Shown: piece after piece, positions 1-12,263 of the stretch
How the letters are laid out: the number at the start of each line of letters is the position of its first letter
Position numbering within the stretch: the stretch's first letter is position 1
DNA from: Apiospora phragmitis
Lineage: Eukaryota > Ascomycota > Sordariomycetes > Amphisphaeriales > Apiosporaceae
Direction: 5' to 3'
DNA: 64,000 nt
Assembly (NCBI GenBank): GCA_038363925.1
Contig: JAQQWL010000011.1
Location: 1,364,001-1,428,000, forward strand
Made by a program: the position numbers and the translations under genes
The notes under the pieces: model-generated
What the model saw: the letters and a program-made list of their open reading frames with translations, nothing else
What the model was told of the DNA's origin: nothing
The model's database searches: none

Positions 1-682
1 AACCCGGAGTACACTCCGGACACCAGTCGGAAGTGAGAACTGGGCTGCTGGGCTATGAGTGCTAGGGGAGGAGAGATATAGGGGATCCATGCAAGACGAG
101 CCGCACGAGCGACATCATTCGAAGGCACGACCTAGAGAGTCCTTCGGTACTGCCGTGCTAGTCTGTCTCATTGGAACTGGAAGAAAACGGCCATAAAGAC
201 CACAACCAGGCCGGCATTCAAATCTGAGTACGTCACACTTGGTCTCCTGGTAGGTGCTCCTTCCTATTGATGTTGGATGATTCCCCGTGACAGGGTTCAT
301 GTCCCTCATGCGCCTTCCTGCACTGCCTATGCTGGGCAGTTTGTAGGCGAAAGTTAAATTTATTAGGGGGTCTTCCCTTTTTGGATTTGCCTTACCACTA
401 CATACATACATACTTACTTTACCCACCTCCTCCTGCCTGCTACATGTAATCCACCAAACCCCTGCTCATGGCATTACGTTCTTCAATGGTAGCATGGCCG
501 ACTCCCATCATCACATTGCCTTACGTACAGTACAATACCTACAGCCTTGTCGATAGACAGTCTGCCTAGTGCTAGCCGGCATCATGCATTGGCCTAAAGA
601 TGCATCGGAAATCTTAGGTAAAGGTGGTGATATAAATGGAGCTGACGTCGCTAGGCATAGCATTCCGGAAGTCCATTATTAG
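1..682. other. Intergenic, upstream of the Zn2Cys6 regulator
   Basis: No coding region is supported here. The short reading frames have no recognisable motifs. The stretch probably contains the promoter and 5' leader of the regulator gene starting at 683. I see no TATA box or repeat that I would defend. Confidence 0.5.
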
Positions 683-3058
683 ATGGAGCGCCGCTACGTA
701 CCGATCAGACCAGCAGCCGTCGCCTCCCCTACTGAACGGCAGGGCCAGAACCCCGATGGCGAACAAACCTCGGCCCCCAAAAGGCGCCGTATCGGTGCCG
801 CCTGCGAGGAGTGTCGCTCGAGAAAGGTCGCTTGCGATGACAGTCGACCCTCTTGTACGCCGTGTGTTGACCGCAAAGCCGAGTGTATCTACAGGCTGCG
901 AAAAGACGGCCCACGAGGCCCGTGGCTAGACCACATCGAACTCATCGAGCGCTTGTCGAGTGCCCCGGAGCCTGATGCTCTGGATCTGCTTCGTCGTCTG
1001 AGAGAGTCAACTGACCTGTCTGCTGTGCTCTCGTCGGCCAGCGGTGGCAACCAAGACAAGTCTCGCTCCTCGAGCCTGGCGGCTAGCCGGTCTCTGCCAC
1101 CGCCGGCGTTTATCAAGCTCGAGTCTGAGCTATCGTCACTGCACCCTATTGCATATCCAAGGCTGAGCCCAATTGATATCAGGACTATATGCCGAGAATC
1201 TCGGAGCAAGTTTGAATCACGAACCGGGCTCATGACCGCAAAAGGTGACATGGCCAGTGCGGACAATGCATCGTGCCTGTCAAGCTTGACTGCTTCGGAA
1301 GCTTCAAATGCAGCCTTCATAGGCCCACCTTCTCCGGTATGTGGGTCGCCAGGCTTGCCGTTCCTGTCGCCGGCAATGGACCACGTGCGGAACCCTTCAC
1401 TATGTGATAGTCGTCTTCATCAGCTACGTATGAATTATTGGACCAGAGTTCCCATCAGCGATGAGCTTGCAGCACGTGTCATATCCTCGTATTTGGTTAG
1501 GGGACATCCCATGTTGCGCCTTTTTGATGCTGACCTCTTCGTTACGGACCTAGTGGAGAGGCGCCTGCGCTTCTGCACCCCCTTTCTGCTGTCTGCACTG
1601 ATGTTTTTTGCATGTGTAAGTTGGTCGACTATGTTGTCTTACTCCCCGCTGACTCAACAAACAGCATCTGTATGCTGCCATTGATCCCAGTACAGTGGCG
1701 ATTGCCCACGCTTTCTACACTGAAGCAGAGATGTTATGGACTTCGGAACGGGCCTCTGACAGCATAGCAACTGTTGCCGGTACGCAACTTCTTCGCGCTA
1801 TGTCCCTTCTTCAAAGTAGAGATCGGCAGTCCGTTGAGTTTGGCCATGAGGGGAAAGCTCATGGCCAGGAGACTGAAGTTATTCGGTGTTGTTCATAGTG
1901 CCAAAAATGCATCTCACTTTGCTAAACTATCCTTGGAATGGAAGAAGGCAACAGCGCACACTGCTTGGGGTGTCTACAATTGGCTGACGTAGGCACTCCC
2001 GCTCCCATGGCTTCTTTTGCGACGCTGACCATCCCTACCATCCAGATTTCTTGGCGTCGTTGAGTCTGACTTTGACGCCATCCCACACACCCCCATACTC
2101 CCGATACCGGGTGAAAACATAACTGACGAGGTTGAAAGATTCGGCATCGTCTGGCCAGCGCATCCATTACCCAGTTATGTTGGCTACATGTTTGGACCAT
2201 TATGCAAACTGTGGACCATCGTACAGGAGGTTGCCGTGGTATACATCGTCAAGTCGGACACTCCTGTAGCGGATAGGGTACCTATGTCCTTCGCCGAATC
2301 CAAATACCAGAAGCTACTGGCATGGTCCGACACGTTGGCAAGTACTTATGCGTACGGACACCAAAGTCCAGCAAACCATTTGCATTTCCAGTGAGCTTTG
2401 AGGTCTAGATGTACTGCAAGATAATTCAGCTGACCTTGAGATATATTGAATGTTCTTTCATGGAGCTGTCTTGAACGTCTTCCGCCCCTTCCAACGCCGT
2501 CCACATGGCTATAAAATGGGCTCTTTCGCCTCGCCCGATAGTTTTCCCACGACCGCCTTCGTGGCATCACTTAATCAACTGAAACGCCTGGTAGTTCTAA
2601 CCCACCTGCACCATCCGCCGATCGACCAATCTTCTTTTATCTCGAGCGCGCTCGTTCAACTGTTCTATAGTATTTTAAAGAACATCAACGATGCTGAGTG
2701 GAAACACTATTTCGAACTATGTCTGATGCTGGGCTCTCGGCTCTTCACGTGGTATCATGTTCTCGGCCCCATCATTCAGGGCACGTTGGCCATGGGCCTG
2801 CGAGATGGTGCATTGACGGGTAAGGAGGTGCAGGACATGCTGCAGAAGTATGTCTTGGCCGACAGGCACGACGAGTCGATGGAGGCTATCGTGAACGGAG
2901 CTGCGTTCACGCTCGATCTCGACTTGGTCATGACGGATCCTACGGATGCGATGACGCAGTCGTTGGCACGGCGGTTTGATGATCTGGTGTTGTTCTCAGA
3001 GTTCGCCCATGTGGACGGCGGCCATCCGGATGCGCGACCGCATAGTAATACGTCATGA
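683..3058 (+). CDS. Zn(II)2Cys6 transcription factor, reading frame interrupted
   Basis: A fungal zinc-cluster regulator. The N-terminus has a basic stretch (PKRRR, residues 33-37) followed by CEECRSRKVAC and CTPC, giving six cysteines at 41, 44, 51, 58, 61 and 68 with C-x2-C-x6-C-x6-C-x2-C-x6-C spacing. A C-terminal fungal-specific regulatory region follows, with motifs such as AWGVYNWLT and FFHGAVLNVFRPF. Probable exons are 683-1615, 1665-1988, 2046-2390 and about 2430-3058; the introns at 1616-1664 and 1989-2045 have good GT and AG ends. Even after splicing, the frame shifts by one base near 1810-1825 and again near 2441-2449, where an in-frame TGA precedes the last segment. This is either a decaying gene or consensus error, since nearby conserved genes show the same kind of break. 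Target genes cannot be inferred. Confidence 0.7.
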
Positions 3059-5138
3059 CAGTACGTCTTCCACGGATACCTGAAAATGTTCATCAATACA
3101 ACATGATATCATTATAACACGGTGGGATCGCGCTCAGTGGTATTCACCCAACAAATATCTGCGTCTTGACTAGGCGTGTGGGTGTCGTCATCAGATATAG
3201 GGAATCGGCGAGAGAGTGTTGCAGGTTATAGCATGGATAACAACGAACTGGATACAATACCACAATCATATCCAATTGGAGCATGGGGCGTGAGTCTCGT
3301 ATACGGCGGAGGACTTGAATGGAAATACCCTTCAACAGTGTCACTTCAGATGGGTTGGATACGCGTTACGTACCAACGTTTTCCACTGGTCGTATTTAGC
3401 TCCCACCGAAGAGAAGCTCGGGGGCAACATGTAATCGAAGGGGCCAGGGGTTAGAGTTTGCAGGTTAACATGTGGATCACAAGATAGGGGCAAATCTCTG
3501 GTCGAATGTTCGATAGCGGGACCTCGTCTTCTATAAGTAAAGTTAGACGATGCCCGCTATATTATCTAGTATCTTGACGATATCCCTATCTTATACTCGC
3601 CCCGGCAAAACCAGTCTTCAAAAGGCGACTAGCAGCCAAAGATTACCTTCGCAAGCTGTATTAATGTAACCGAAATGCTTCATCTAAATACCAATCGAGG
3701 TTTGGGGGTGCTTCCCTGGCTGGGTTAAAGCACCATGGCCCAATCCAGCTGAATACCTAACCTGCTCCATCAGCACTGACAGCGGTTTGCCGTCTCGTCT
3801 TTGGTGCCGCTGCTGAGCTTCCAACGAAACTGCTCCAGTATTAATTTCAGCAAGCCTAATAATGTCGCCCGTCCCTGCTGTCGTCTTCGTCATCGTTCCA
3901 GTAGTAGCGGATGTGCAGTCCAAGCCTGTTCGCGCCGCTCATCGAGCGATATACCCCGTCGTCCACGTAAAGGTCTTAAAAAGTTGCGACCATTTCCTAG
4001 GGACTATAGATTATCGAGTATATGCGAGGGATGTTCGAGTCTCAAACACAATCAATGCCAGGAGGAGCTCGGAACCAGGAAAGAAGGCTACCTGCCGGGT
4101 ATACAAAAAGACAAAAACATACAACACCAAGGATTCCCAGGTCGTCACCGACCCTAGTACTAATTTGGCTCTCTGCTGCTTATATATGGGAGAGCGGACG
4201 GGATCCCTAGTATTCAGCAGGATATGGTCGTATGTAACAGTCAAATCTTTAAAGAAAGACTATATAGCTAACACCTAAACTCCAGTAAGGCATCATGGCG
4301 GGGGTTCCAACGACCAGAGCGTATTGCCGTGAAACATCAACCGCGTTGGGGCCTGCGAGGAAGAAAAGTCCAGGTTGCCGCCCGTCAATGTGCATTCTAT
4401 CAACGTCTGACGGCTCGTCTCGCGGGGCTAGTGATCGACTACAAATATGGATTGGAGTTGGTTGGGGAGGAGTGTCTGCCAACCGGATGTAAACACAAGC
4501 GCCTGGCAATCAGCTTCCAATGAAAGTGTACATGTGCAAACCTAGGATGTATACTTGGTCGGCTCGGGGGAAGTTGGCACGTCGAGTGCGCCACGCCCCG
4601 TTCTAGTATATTTGTCACGGCCTTATTATAACCCTTAGTAGGGTCGAAGTTGGTTGGTTTCGAATTCAGTCCTTTTGTCCGTCCACTGGTGACGAGGGAC
4701 GAACGCCCAGCTGATGCGGCTAGTGTAGATGGCAAGGGACCTGCGCCGTACGGTGACGATATTTGATTTTTGTCTGTTATTGCAGAAGTCAATATCTAGC
4801 AATAAGTGGTTTGGTTGGGTTATGGATAAGGTCAATATAGGGTAGCCCGCACATTTCATATTCGCCAAAATCATATGACGAGCCTGGACGAATACAAGGG
4901 GCTTGGTCCGTAGACTTCATTATATTCTGATCTGCCCTTGGATCCATACGTGCGTCAAGAGCACATACCCAGACCGGAGTCTAGCCTAGACCCCCTCCTA
5001 AACTTGTACATATTTCTTTCTGGTCCATTTTCATACACGACCCGAATCCTCTACCATTCTGGTATGTTGTAATAAAGAGTTAGATACATCGGGTTATACC
5101 ATCCCCCCTTCAGTCCTCTTCGATACGCTGTTATCTTA
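3059..5138. other. Intergenic, 2.1 kb
   Basis: This lies between the regulator (+) and the 3' end of Aquarius (-). Several open frames of 60-140 codons overlap each other on both strands and none resembles a known domain. No transposon ends, tRNA or long repeats were recognised. It could hold degenerated mobile DNA, but I cannot show it. Confidence 0.4.
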
Positions 5139-8100
5139 TCAGATCCCATCCCCTACGGCCGTGCCGTCTTTAATCTCCATGTCCTCCTCACCATCACCCG
5201 CGGCGGCGGCAGGCTCTCCGTAGCCCATCTCCTGCTCCTCGTTGACCGGTTCGAGCACCTCGCCGGCTTGGGCCGCCGGCAGGCCCCTCTCCGCGCGCAA
5301 CTGTTCGACCTTAGCCTTCGTCATCTCAAACACGTACTGGCCCAAGTGCTCAACGCCTTCCATAACGGCTTCGCCCGGTACCGCGTCCGATTCCTCGGAG
5401 CCGTCGGCCAGAAGCGGGCGCTTCGAGGGCCACAGCTCACCCGTCGCTAGCGTCAGCTTGTCCGGCCGCGAGAGCAGAATCTCGAAGGCGGGCTTCAGCT
5501 CGTAGCAGGACTCGAACACCTCGCGTCGGCCCAGGATATACAGGCCCAGCCGAGCACGCGACAGAGCCACTGTCAGGCGGCGAATATCGCGCAGATAGCC
5601 GACACGGCTTGTTCGGGTAAGTGAAAGAATGATATCTGTTCATCTAGTCAGTCTCCTATACTTGCCTCAAGCGGTACTAGATGAATTTTGAACTTACAGT
5701 CGTTCTGTTCGCCTTGGTATTTGTCGACCGTGGTCACGATCTTGGGCAAACCGAAAATAGCATTCTTTCCACAGCGATGCGCCAACACATCCTTGATGAG
5801 AGCGCGCTGCCCGGCGTATGTGGTGAGGATACTGATCTTGGAAGCAGGGTATCCAAGCAACCGCATATACTGGTAGATGGCAACAGCGTACTCGGCCTCG
5901 CCGAGATTTTGGATGAAGTGGGGTGTCGGCTCCATCTCACCACGACCCTTGTAATCAGGCACGTTGATGAACTGATAGTCAAACTTGAAACCAGCATTGG
6001 CCGCTTGGAATTCGGGAAGCGACTCGACGTGGGGGAGGTTGCCCAGGTTCGGGTACCTCCACGAGTAAAGTGCGGCAATGGACGAACGCGCACGACCTTG
6101 CTGATCGAGGGTGATGGCCGGGCTGCCAAGACGGACCAGACGGGAGAATAGGGATTGTTCGAGGTTGGCATATTGCCGGAAAGCAAGGTTTTGAATAACA
6201 GGGGAGTTTTGGTAATGGTCACCGCACAGGACAACCCTTTGCAGCGTCGTTTGCCCCTTCTTGAGCTTCTGCATTGCCAAAGGTATGAAATTCTCAATTT
6301 CGGTGATTTGCGCCGCTTCTTCCATGACGACGTTGTCATAATGGAAACCAAGGCTTGCAATCTCACTGCGTCGCATGGCTGCGTGGGTTGACGTCATGGC
6401 GACGATGCGGGCTTCATTGGTCAATAGGTAGTTGGCCTTATCTCGATCCCGTCGAAGAATCTCAAACGGCAAGGCATCTGCCAGCTCGACGAAGATCTTC
6501 GATATATGATGATAACAGCCGTTTGCAACCTTCAAAACTTCATCTCGGGTCGCATCTGGCGAGAAAAGCGGCTGTGGTGCATCGGCGAAATAGGAATGAA
6601 ACGGAAACGCCTGGACGATGTCGGTCGCCGAGGCGTCCTCTGACTTGGTTGCATCGGTGAACTTCGCCCATGCCGGTAGGATATAAACAGAGTTAAAGTA
6701 ACCAGCGGTTTCGGCCGAGTTGCCGTGAGCGCCAGGCGCACCGATGCTTGCTGCCAAGCGGTTGACCTCATGTAGATAACGATCTCTATTCTCTCAGAAC
6801 GACTCCACACGGCCATGCTTGCTGAAGTTGCTTTCTGTGTCCAGCTCCTCCTCACCATGGCCCAGGCGGAGAAGATGACGCTCGTCAATGTCCAAAGCTA
6901 CGATCTTGGCAAAAAGCTGGTTCAAGGCTTGGTTGGAATGTGCGATGAGGAGTGTCCGCTGCTCGGGGAAGTTGTGGTAGATGTTGTTGATGATTTGGGT
7001 AGCTACGTCCGTCTTGCCGGTGCCTGGAGGCCCAACAATAACCGTCAAGCCCGGCTGGGTTCCGGACATAATAGCATCAACCTGAGCAGCGGTGAATCGT
7101 ACCGTATTAAGTTTCGGGGCATCGATAGGATAAGGACCGGTATTGGGTGGTTCATAGGTAGAGACTTTATATGTTTCAACCTCGTCCTTCAGCGCCGGCT
7201 CCGCATCCCTTCTTCTCTTCTTGGATGGTTTTGTCTTGGGCTTCTCGGCCGCTTTACCGACGTAGTCAAGCACATAGGGTGGCCCGAAACTACCGGTCAC
7301 ATTGAACCCTGGCTCAACAGCCTTTCCTGGCATGCTCTCCACGAGATGTTGCCAATTTAAGAAAGTATCGCGGTAGTCAATCTTGTTCAGGCGGTTGGGC
7401 AGATTCTTGTACGTGGCGCTGGCTGGATCTCCATAGCCAAGGAAAACCTCATGCAACCATGAGGCCAGTGGCACTTCCGAAAGGGCCAGACTGCGAATGG
7501 ACTCCAGGACCGGCTTGAAGTTGTTCTCCCTGCCACTTCTTCGTATGACTAGGTTGATGCTTTCGTAGACATCTGGCTTGCCGAGCGATGCTCTATCCAT
7601 GTCCTTCTTGTAGGTTGCGGGATTCAGTTTCAACTGAATTCTTCGTGTAGGGGACCTGCCGCCTTCCTGGAAATAAGCTGAAGGGTCTCGGATATGCCGG
7701 CCTTTGTCGTCCATGATGTGAACCACCTCAGCTGTTCTGACCGCCACCAAGCCTAGCTTCTGGGCTTCCGATAGCTGCGAAGCACCCCCGTTTAGGGTTG
7801 CTTCAGAAGTAGATGCGTCCACAGATACAAGAAACACTACGTCGTCAGGCCTTAATGAATCCCACTCACGACGGACTCGGTCCCCTAGGCGCCTCACATC
7901 GACTGAAATCTCCACTTTGACAGCCGATGGCTTGTCTTCCCCCACAAGTGCCGGAACAACCTCCAAGATCGAGGGTCTCGATATTGGCAAGGCCATTTTG
8001 GAGAAGCCTGCGAAGTTGGTTTCCCCCGTTCTTCTAACCTCGGGTCGCAACCGCTTCAAAGCGTCTTCAATGTCCCTCCTGATACCGTAGAAAGCCTCAT

Positions 8101-9538
8101 ATCGATAAAGCGTCAAAGACCTCCATAAGAAGTCTCCGACGGAGAGATATTGTAGGTTGAGTTTCGGAAGGGCAAGGGGTCGAGAACCATCGTAGCTTTC
8201 GGTGCCCTGCAAGTTGAACTCGTAAAGATCATACTCCGTGGGCACGATATTAGGAAGAGATTCCTGGAAGATACCGCGCTTCTCGAATGTGGTGAGTAGG
8301 ACTTCCATTATGAATACTCTACTAACCGTTATCCCGGCTGATGCAGGGTACTCCGTTCGCAGTTCGAGAAGGCGCGCGAGCTGGAATATCTCCTCATCAT
8401 TTAGGGGTTCAAGCAGACTCTTGAGTTCAGGTCTCTTATCAATCGAACCATAGTTTGAGAGGGCTAGCACGGCCAGTTTCTCTTTGAAATACCTGAGGGC
8501 TACGCGCTGTAACTGTGCTAATGAGGCGCAGTGGCGTTCGTATGTCTCCGACCGGCTCATTTGGACACCAGTCTGGTCTTCAATGTTGAAGTAGGTATAG
8601 TGACGCAGCAGTCGCGACTGCTCACGCAATAACCGATTGTCCTCATCCTGGTACATGGGGGAGAAGGCCAACGCAACCAACAAGTGGAGGTCCTGGAGTA
8701 GGTGATTGACATAACGCCTAGTGGGCAGTTGACTTTGCAGATCGGTAATAAGTTCGAGGAAATGCTCAGCGTAAACGACATGCTCCGATTTCCGCTTAGG
8801 TTCATGCAGCAAAGCTAGGAACTCGAGAGTAAGGGTATAGAGCCATGCCCTTTCGAAGCGTAGTCTAGCCTTTGTCTCGTCGTCGGCCGAGTCGTATCTT
8901 TTGGCTGCGGCCCTCCAGGCTTTCCTCAGGTGTGAGGTTTTCTCCAGGCCATTATCTCTCTTGGTCTCGGTGGACAGGTTGTGCCAGATGGAGATGGAAA
9001 CCAGGGGCGCACATTCTTTTCTGACAACACCGCAGTCCAAACTCTGGAAGGCGTTGATGATGAAGGACAGTAGGTGTGTCCGGAGAGTGAACGATAGGGT
9101 GCGGTCGAGAGTCATGGAAAGTATACGGCGGAAGAGGGTGGAGAAATCGAGGGGTCGGTTCTCGAAGATGGACCAGGTCTCGAGATGCTCGCGTGCCTTG
9201 ACATTGGTGATTAAGGCGATCAGCAGGACGTGGAAATTGGAGGCATCGTCCGAGTAGCCAGGCCAAAGATAGCTCTCGAGGATCTGCAGCCCTTCCAAGA
9301 CCAAGAGGGACTTATACTGGAAAGCCTCCTTCTCCAGAGCATCCCAGATTTCGCGCTTCAACACATCGTCCTTAACCTTGACCTTGGTCGCCTTCTTGGT
9401 GCTCTTGAGCCAGTGCTGTTTCGCCAATTGGGCAAACTCGCTGCCGCCCTCGATGTCGGCGGCGGTTGGGCGAGCTGTGTCGGCTTTCTTCTGGGCCGCC
9501 TTGGAGTCGCCGGCCTTAAGCCGCTTCGCAGTCGGCAT
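5139..9538 (-). CDS. cwf11: Intron-binding protein Aquarius (Cwf11), spliceosomal SF1 helicase
   Basis: This is the fungal Aquarius homologue, a superfamily-1 RNA helicase of the intron-binding complex that acts in nuclear pre-mRNA splicing. Two exons are read: 9538-5698 and 5635-5139, with a 62-nt intron at 5636-5697 (GTAAGT donor, CAG acceptor). The predicted length of about 1445 residues fits the family. Residues 1-800 are the helical N-terminal part. Walker A GPPGTGKT lies near residue 835, the Walker-B-like MEEAAQ follows, then KYQGEQND, and VALSRARLGL near the C-terminus (motifs V and VI). The tail is acidic and low complexity. An in-frame TGA at 6796-6794 falls between GRVESF and ENRDRYLHEV, in the same frame on both sides, so the gene reads as one protein with one nonsense codon. 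The start was chosen at MPTAKRLKAG after a leader with CAG repeats. Confidence 0.9.
6794..6796 (-). other. In-frame TGA inside Aquarius
   Basis: On the minus strand the codon after TCG TTC is TGA. Conserved Aquarius-like sequence continues in the same frame (ENRDRYLHEVNRLAASIGAP). No GT-AG intron of believable size removes it. A single base substitution, for example CGA or TTG to TGA, would explain it. Confidence 0.8.
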
Positions 9539-10304
9539 GGTCGATGATATGATCGATCATGTATGCGAGGCCAGTGTGTTCGCACGTTCTGAGGAGATTA
9601 TGCGACGCGTTGACCCTTTTACTCCTTCGCAGGTTGGGAAGAAATAAACAAAACAGCAGCAGCAACAGCAGCAGGCTAGATGCAAGGTGCGTCGCGATGG
9701 ACCATTAACTCAACCTAGGCTTTTAGGCTATGCAAGCTCTCGAAGGCTTTCCGTCAATCGATTATTTTTTGTGGCGCTGCTCGAGCTGAGGCGATGTGCT
9801 GAGTGGACGGATGGGAGTGTCGGTTTGTCTGACGTGTGGCGCAGACTAAAATCCAAGACTTGTTGTCGTTATCCGACCTGGCAAGACCCCGTAAATCCCA
9901 GCTTGGTTGCCCCACTCAGCAGGTACCTCACTAAAGCCACACCTAATCTGGGCGGTCAATAGCGGCAAAGCCTACGCCCCAGCTCTTTCTTTGGCGACAA
10001 TTGGGCGGTCCTTAGGTTATCCAGTAGTGCATTGATGGAATTGTATGTAGCTCGAGTCTCTTACTTACATCAATACAAGCGAGCGTCGCCCGAAAACACA
10101 CGCGAACAAAGAGCGACTCAATTGCATTGCACATTGCATTGCAACCACATCGCCCACTCCGGTGATCCTTGCTACCTATAATATCTGCTTGTGGTCTATC
10201 AACACCACTCAGTAACATGGTACAACACCACCCTACCAGCCGACATTCTACGATTTAGGTGATCTATCGCAACATCACCACCGCCTCGTCAACGGCCGGT
10301 CAGA
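9539..10304. promoter_or_regulatory. Bidirectional promoter region, Aquarius / THOC1
   Basis: These 766 bases separate two divergent start codons, so they should hold both promoters. On the Aquarius side there is a CAG-rich tract (about 9653-9674). Closer to THOC1 the decamer TTGCATTGCA occurs twice within 10122-10144. The pyrimidine-rich approach to the THOC1 ATG is typical of fungal leaders. No specific factor site is claimed. Confidence 0.45.
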
Positions 10305-12263
10305 ATGTTTTCCCTTGACATTGGCGTGCCCCAGGCCGCTGCCTTCTCGCAGGCTTTGCAGGCCGCCCTCGAACACGCGCGCGAAATCAAGACGACAAAT
10401 ACCATCGAGCCAGCCCTCAGCAGAGCCGATTTTAATGATCTATTCGCCCAGCTGCCGACCATCTTCCCCCTTGACGCTTCCGAAGATCCTTCTGCGACCG
10501 AAGGCAAGGCGAACGATGGCAAGACGGTCGATCCGAGAAAGAAACGCCAATATGACGTTGTCGAGGTTGTCGTGCGCAACCAGTTCAGCGCCCTGGTGGC
10601 CTCGACATCAGTTGACCAACCCGAATTCGTGGACATGTGGAACTTGCTCGACATCGTGACGGCTCTAACCGACAACGAGAACTGCGATGCCGCGCTTACG
10701 CTTTCCTTGGTCGAATCGCTGCTAGATAGCCAGACTATTAAAGACTGCCGTATCACGTTTGACTACCTCGAGTCGCGGCGCGAACGCTTGAACGCCGTCC
10801 CCAACATTCGAGCTCCAAGAAACTGGTTATGTTGCGATTCTGCAACGAGTTGCTGCGCAGGCTCTCGCGTGCCGAGGATATTGCTTTCTGCGGCCGTGTC
10901 TTCATCTTTTTGTTCCAGGGCTCACCTTTGGGCGACAAGAGTGGCGTCAATCTACGCGGAGAGTATCATACCGAAAATGTCACGACCTACGAAAAGATCC
11001 CTGCCAAGGCAGAGGGGGCAACAGACAAAATGGACGTCGATTCATCGGCAGAATCAACCAAGGATGACAAAGACGGAAAAAGTACTGGGCTCAAGGCTGT
11101 TACTTTTGACTCGAGAAACAGACCAAGCTCGGAAAAGGAGAAGCCGCTCGACATGGACACCTTATATCCCATATTCTGGTCATTGCAGGAGTATTTCAGT
11201 CAGCCTACAAAGCTGTTTGATACGCAAAGCTTCGCCAAGTTCAAGTCGGCGCTGGAAGCTACAATTGTTGCTTTCGAATCAGTCACGCAGGGCCAGAAGG
11301 GCTTGAAAGCTACGGACGACACTAAGGATGCGTCTAAGAAGCGCAAGCGATTTGAGGCCAATTCTAACGACAACAGCAACTTCAATCCGAAATATTTAAC
11401 TAGTAGGGACTTATTTGAGTTGGAGGTAAGTGCTTCCTCCTGTGCAATCTGCAACTTGTTACTTACTGGAATTAGATCAGCGATTTATTCTTTAGGCGCC
11501 ACATTCTTATTCAAGCCGTCATCGTCTTGGACTTTCTCCGGTCTTTGACTGCCAGTGCGAGAACGAAATATGCAAACATCCCCAATCCTAATCGGTCGGT
11601 GATGTATAGCGACAAGATCGTTAGCGAGGAGGATGTAAGTCGCCCGGGTTATGGTTCTGTTGTCTTTAGCTAACATGATCATAGGACAAATGGGCAGAGT
11701 CTATAAAGAAGAGGATTAATGAATACATACTCAGCGGACCTGACGGTCAATATGTACACCGGATCATCCAGTCTGTTACTTCGCGCGATAAGGGATGGAC
11801 ACGATGGAAGATGGAGGGATGCCCACCGATATCGAGAAGTCCCGTCACCCCTGAAGAGTTCAACGAAGCCCGCGCCTCAGCCAAGCGCACGGCAACGAGT
11901 AAGCGCTTAAGGCCGCATCCAATGGGATCTCTGAACCTCGAGTTTCTCAAAGAAGAGGACGGGGAGACGGCCATGGCCAAGTTCAAGGACCCCGCGCGCT
12001 ATCAGCTACCCGACCTTGCCATTTTCAAGGCTAAGATAGCTGAGGATGACTTGAACCTCGACTTTGCCAAATCCGAAAAGGAAAAGGCAGATATCCTCGA
12101 GGCCAAAGCCAGCAAGACCTGGAGAGCGCTGCGACTTGCTAGGCGCTCAAGAATTTCCGCTTTGGATAAGATCGACGACTGGCAGAACATCGATGCCATC
12201 TTCGAAGATCCGAAGGAGGCAACGGAAGAGCCCGAGGGAAGAGGAAAAGGGCGAAGTCGGACG
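10305..12263 (+). CDS. hpr1: THO complex subunit 1 (THOC1/Hpr1), N-terminal THO part
   Basis: THOC1 (Hpr1, p84) is a subunit of the nuclear THO complex that couples transcription elongation to mRNA export. The protein starts MFSLDIGVPQ and carries family-like blocks such as FDYLESRRERLNA, FCNELLRRLSRAED, FCGRVFIFLFQ and ISDLFFRRHI. Introns are at 11426-11475 and 11635-11684 (both GTAAGT-type, 50 nt). One base is missing at the C run 10799-10802: adding a C gives a continuous reading from ERLNAVP into SSKKLVMLRFCNEL. A 23-nt intron there would be too short to believe. The THO frame ends at 12266 in an acidic linker, and the next frame continues as a guanylate-kinase-like domain, described separately. 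The middle segment (about 11030-11390) is low-complexity and charged. Confidence 0.85.

Noticed and set aside
3801..4278. Two overlapping frames of 118 and 138 codons
   Set aside because: They occupy the same bases in different frames, have no recognisable motif and sit in a gene-poor region.
10797..10819. A 23-nt intron to repair THOC1
   Set aside because: The phase would fit, but the length is below what fungal spliceosomes handle and the donor GTCCCC is poor. One missing C explains the sequence better.
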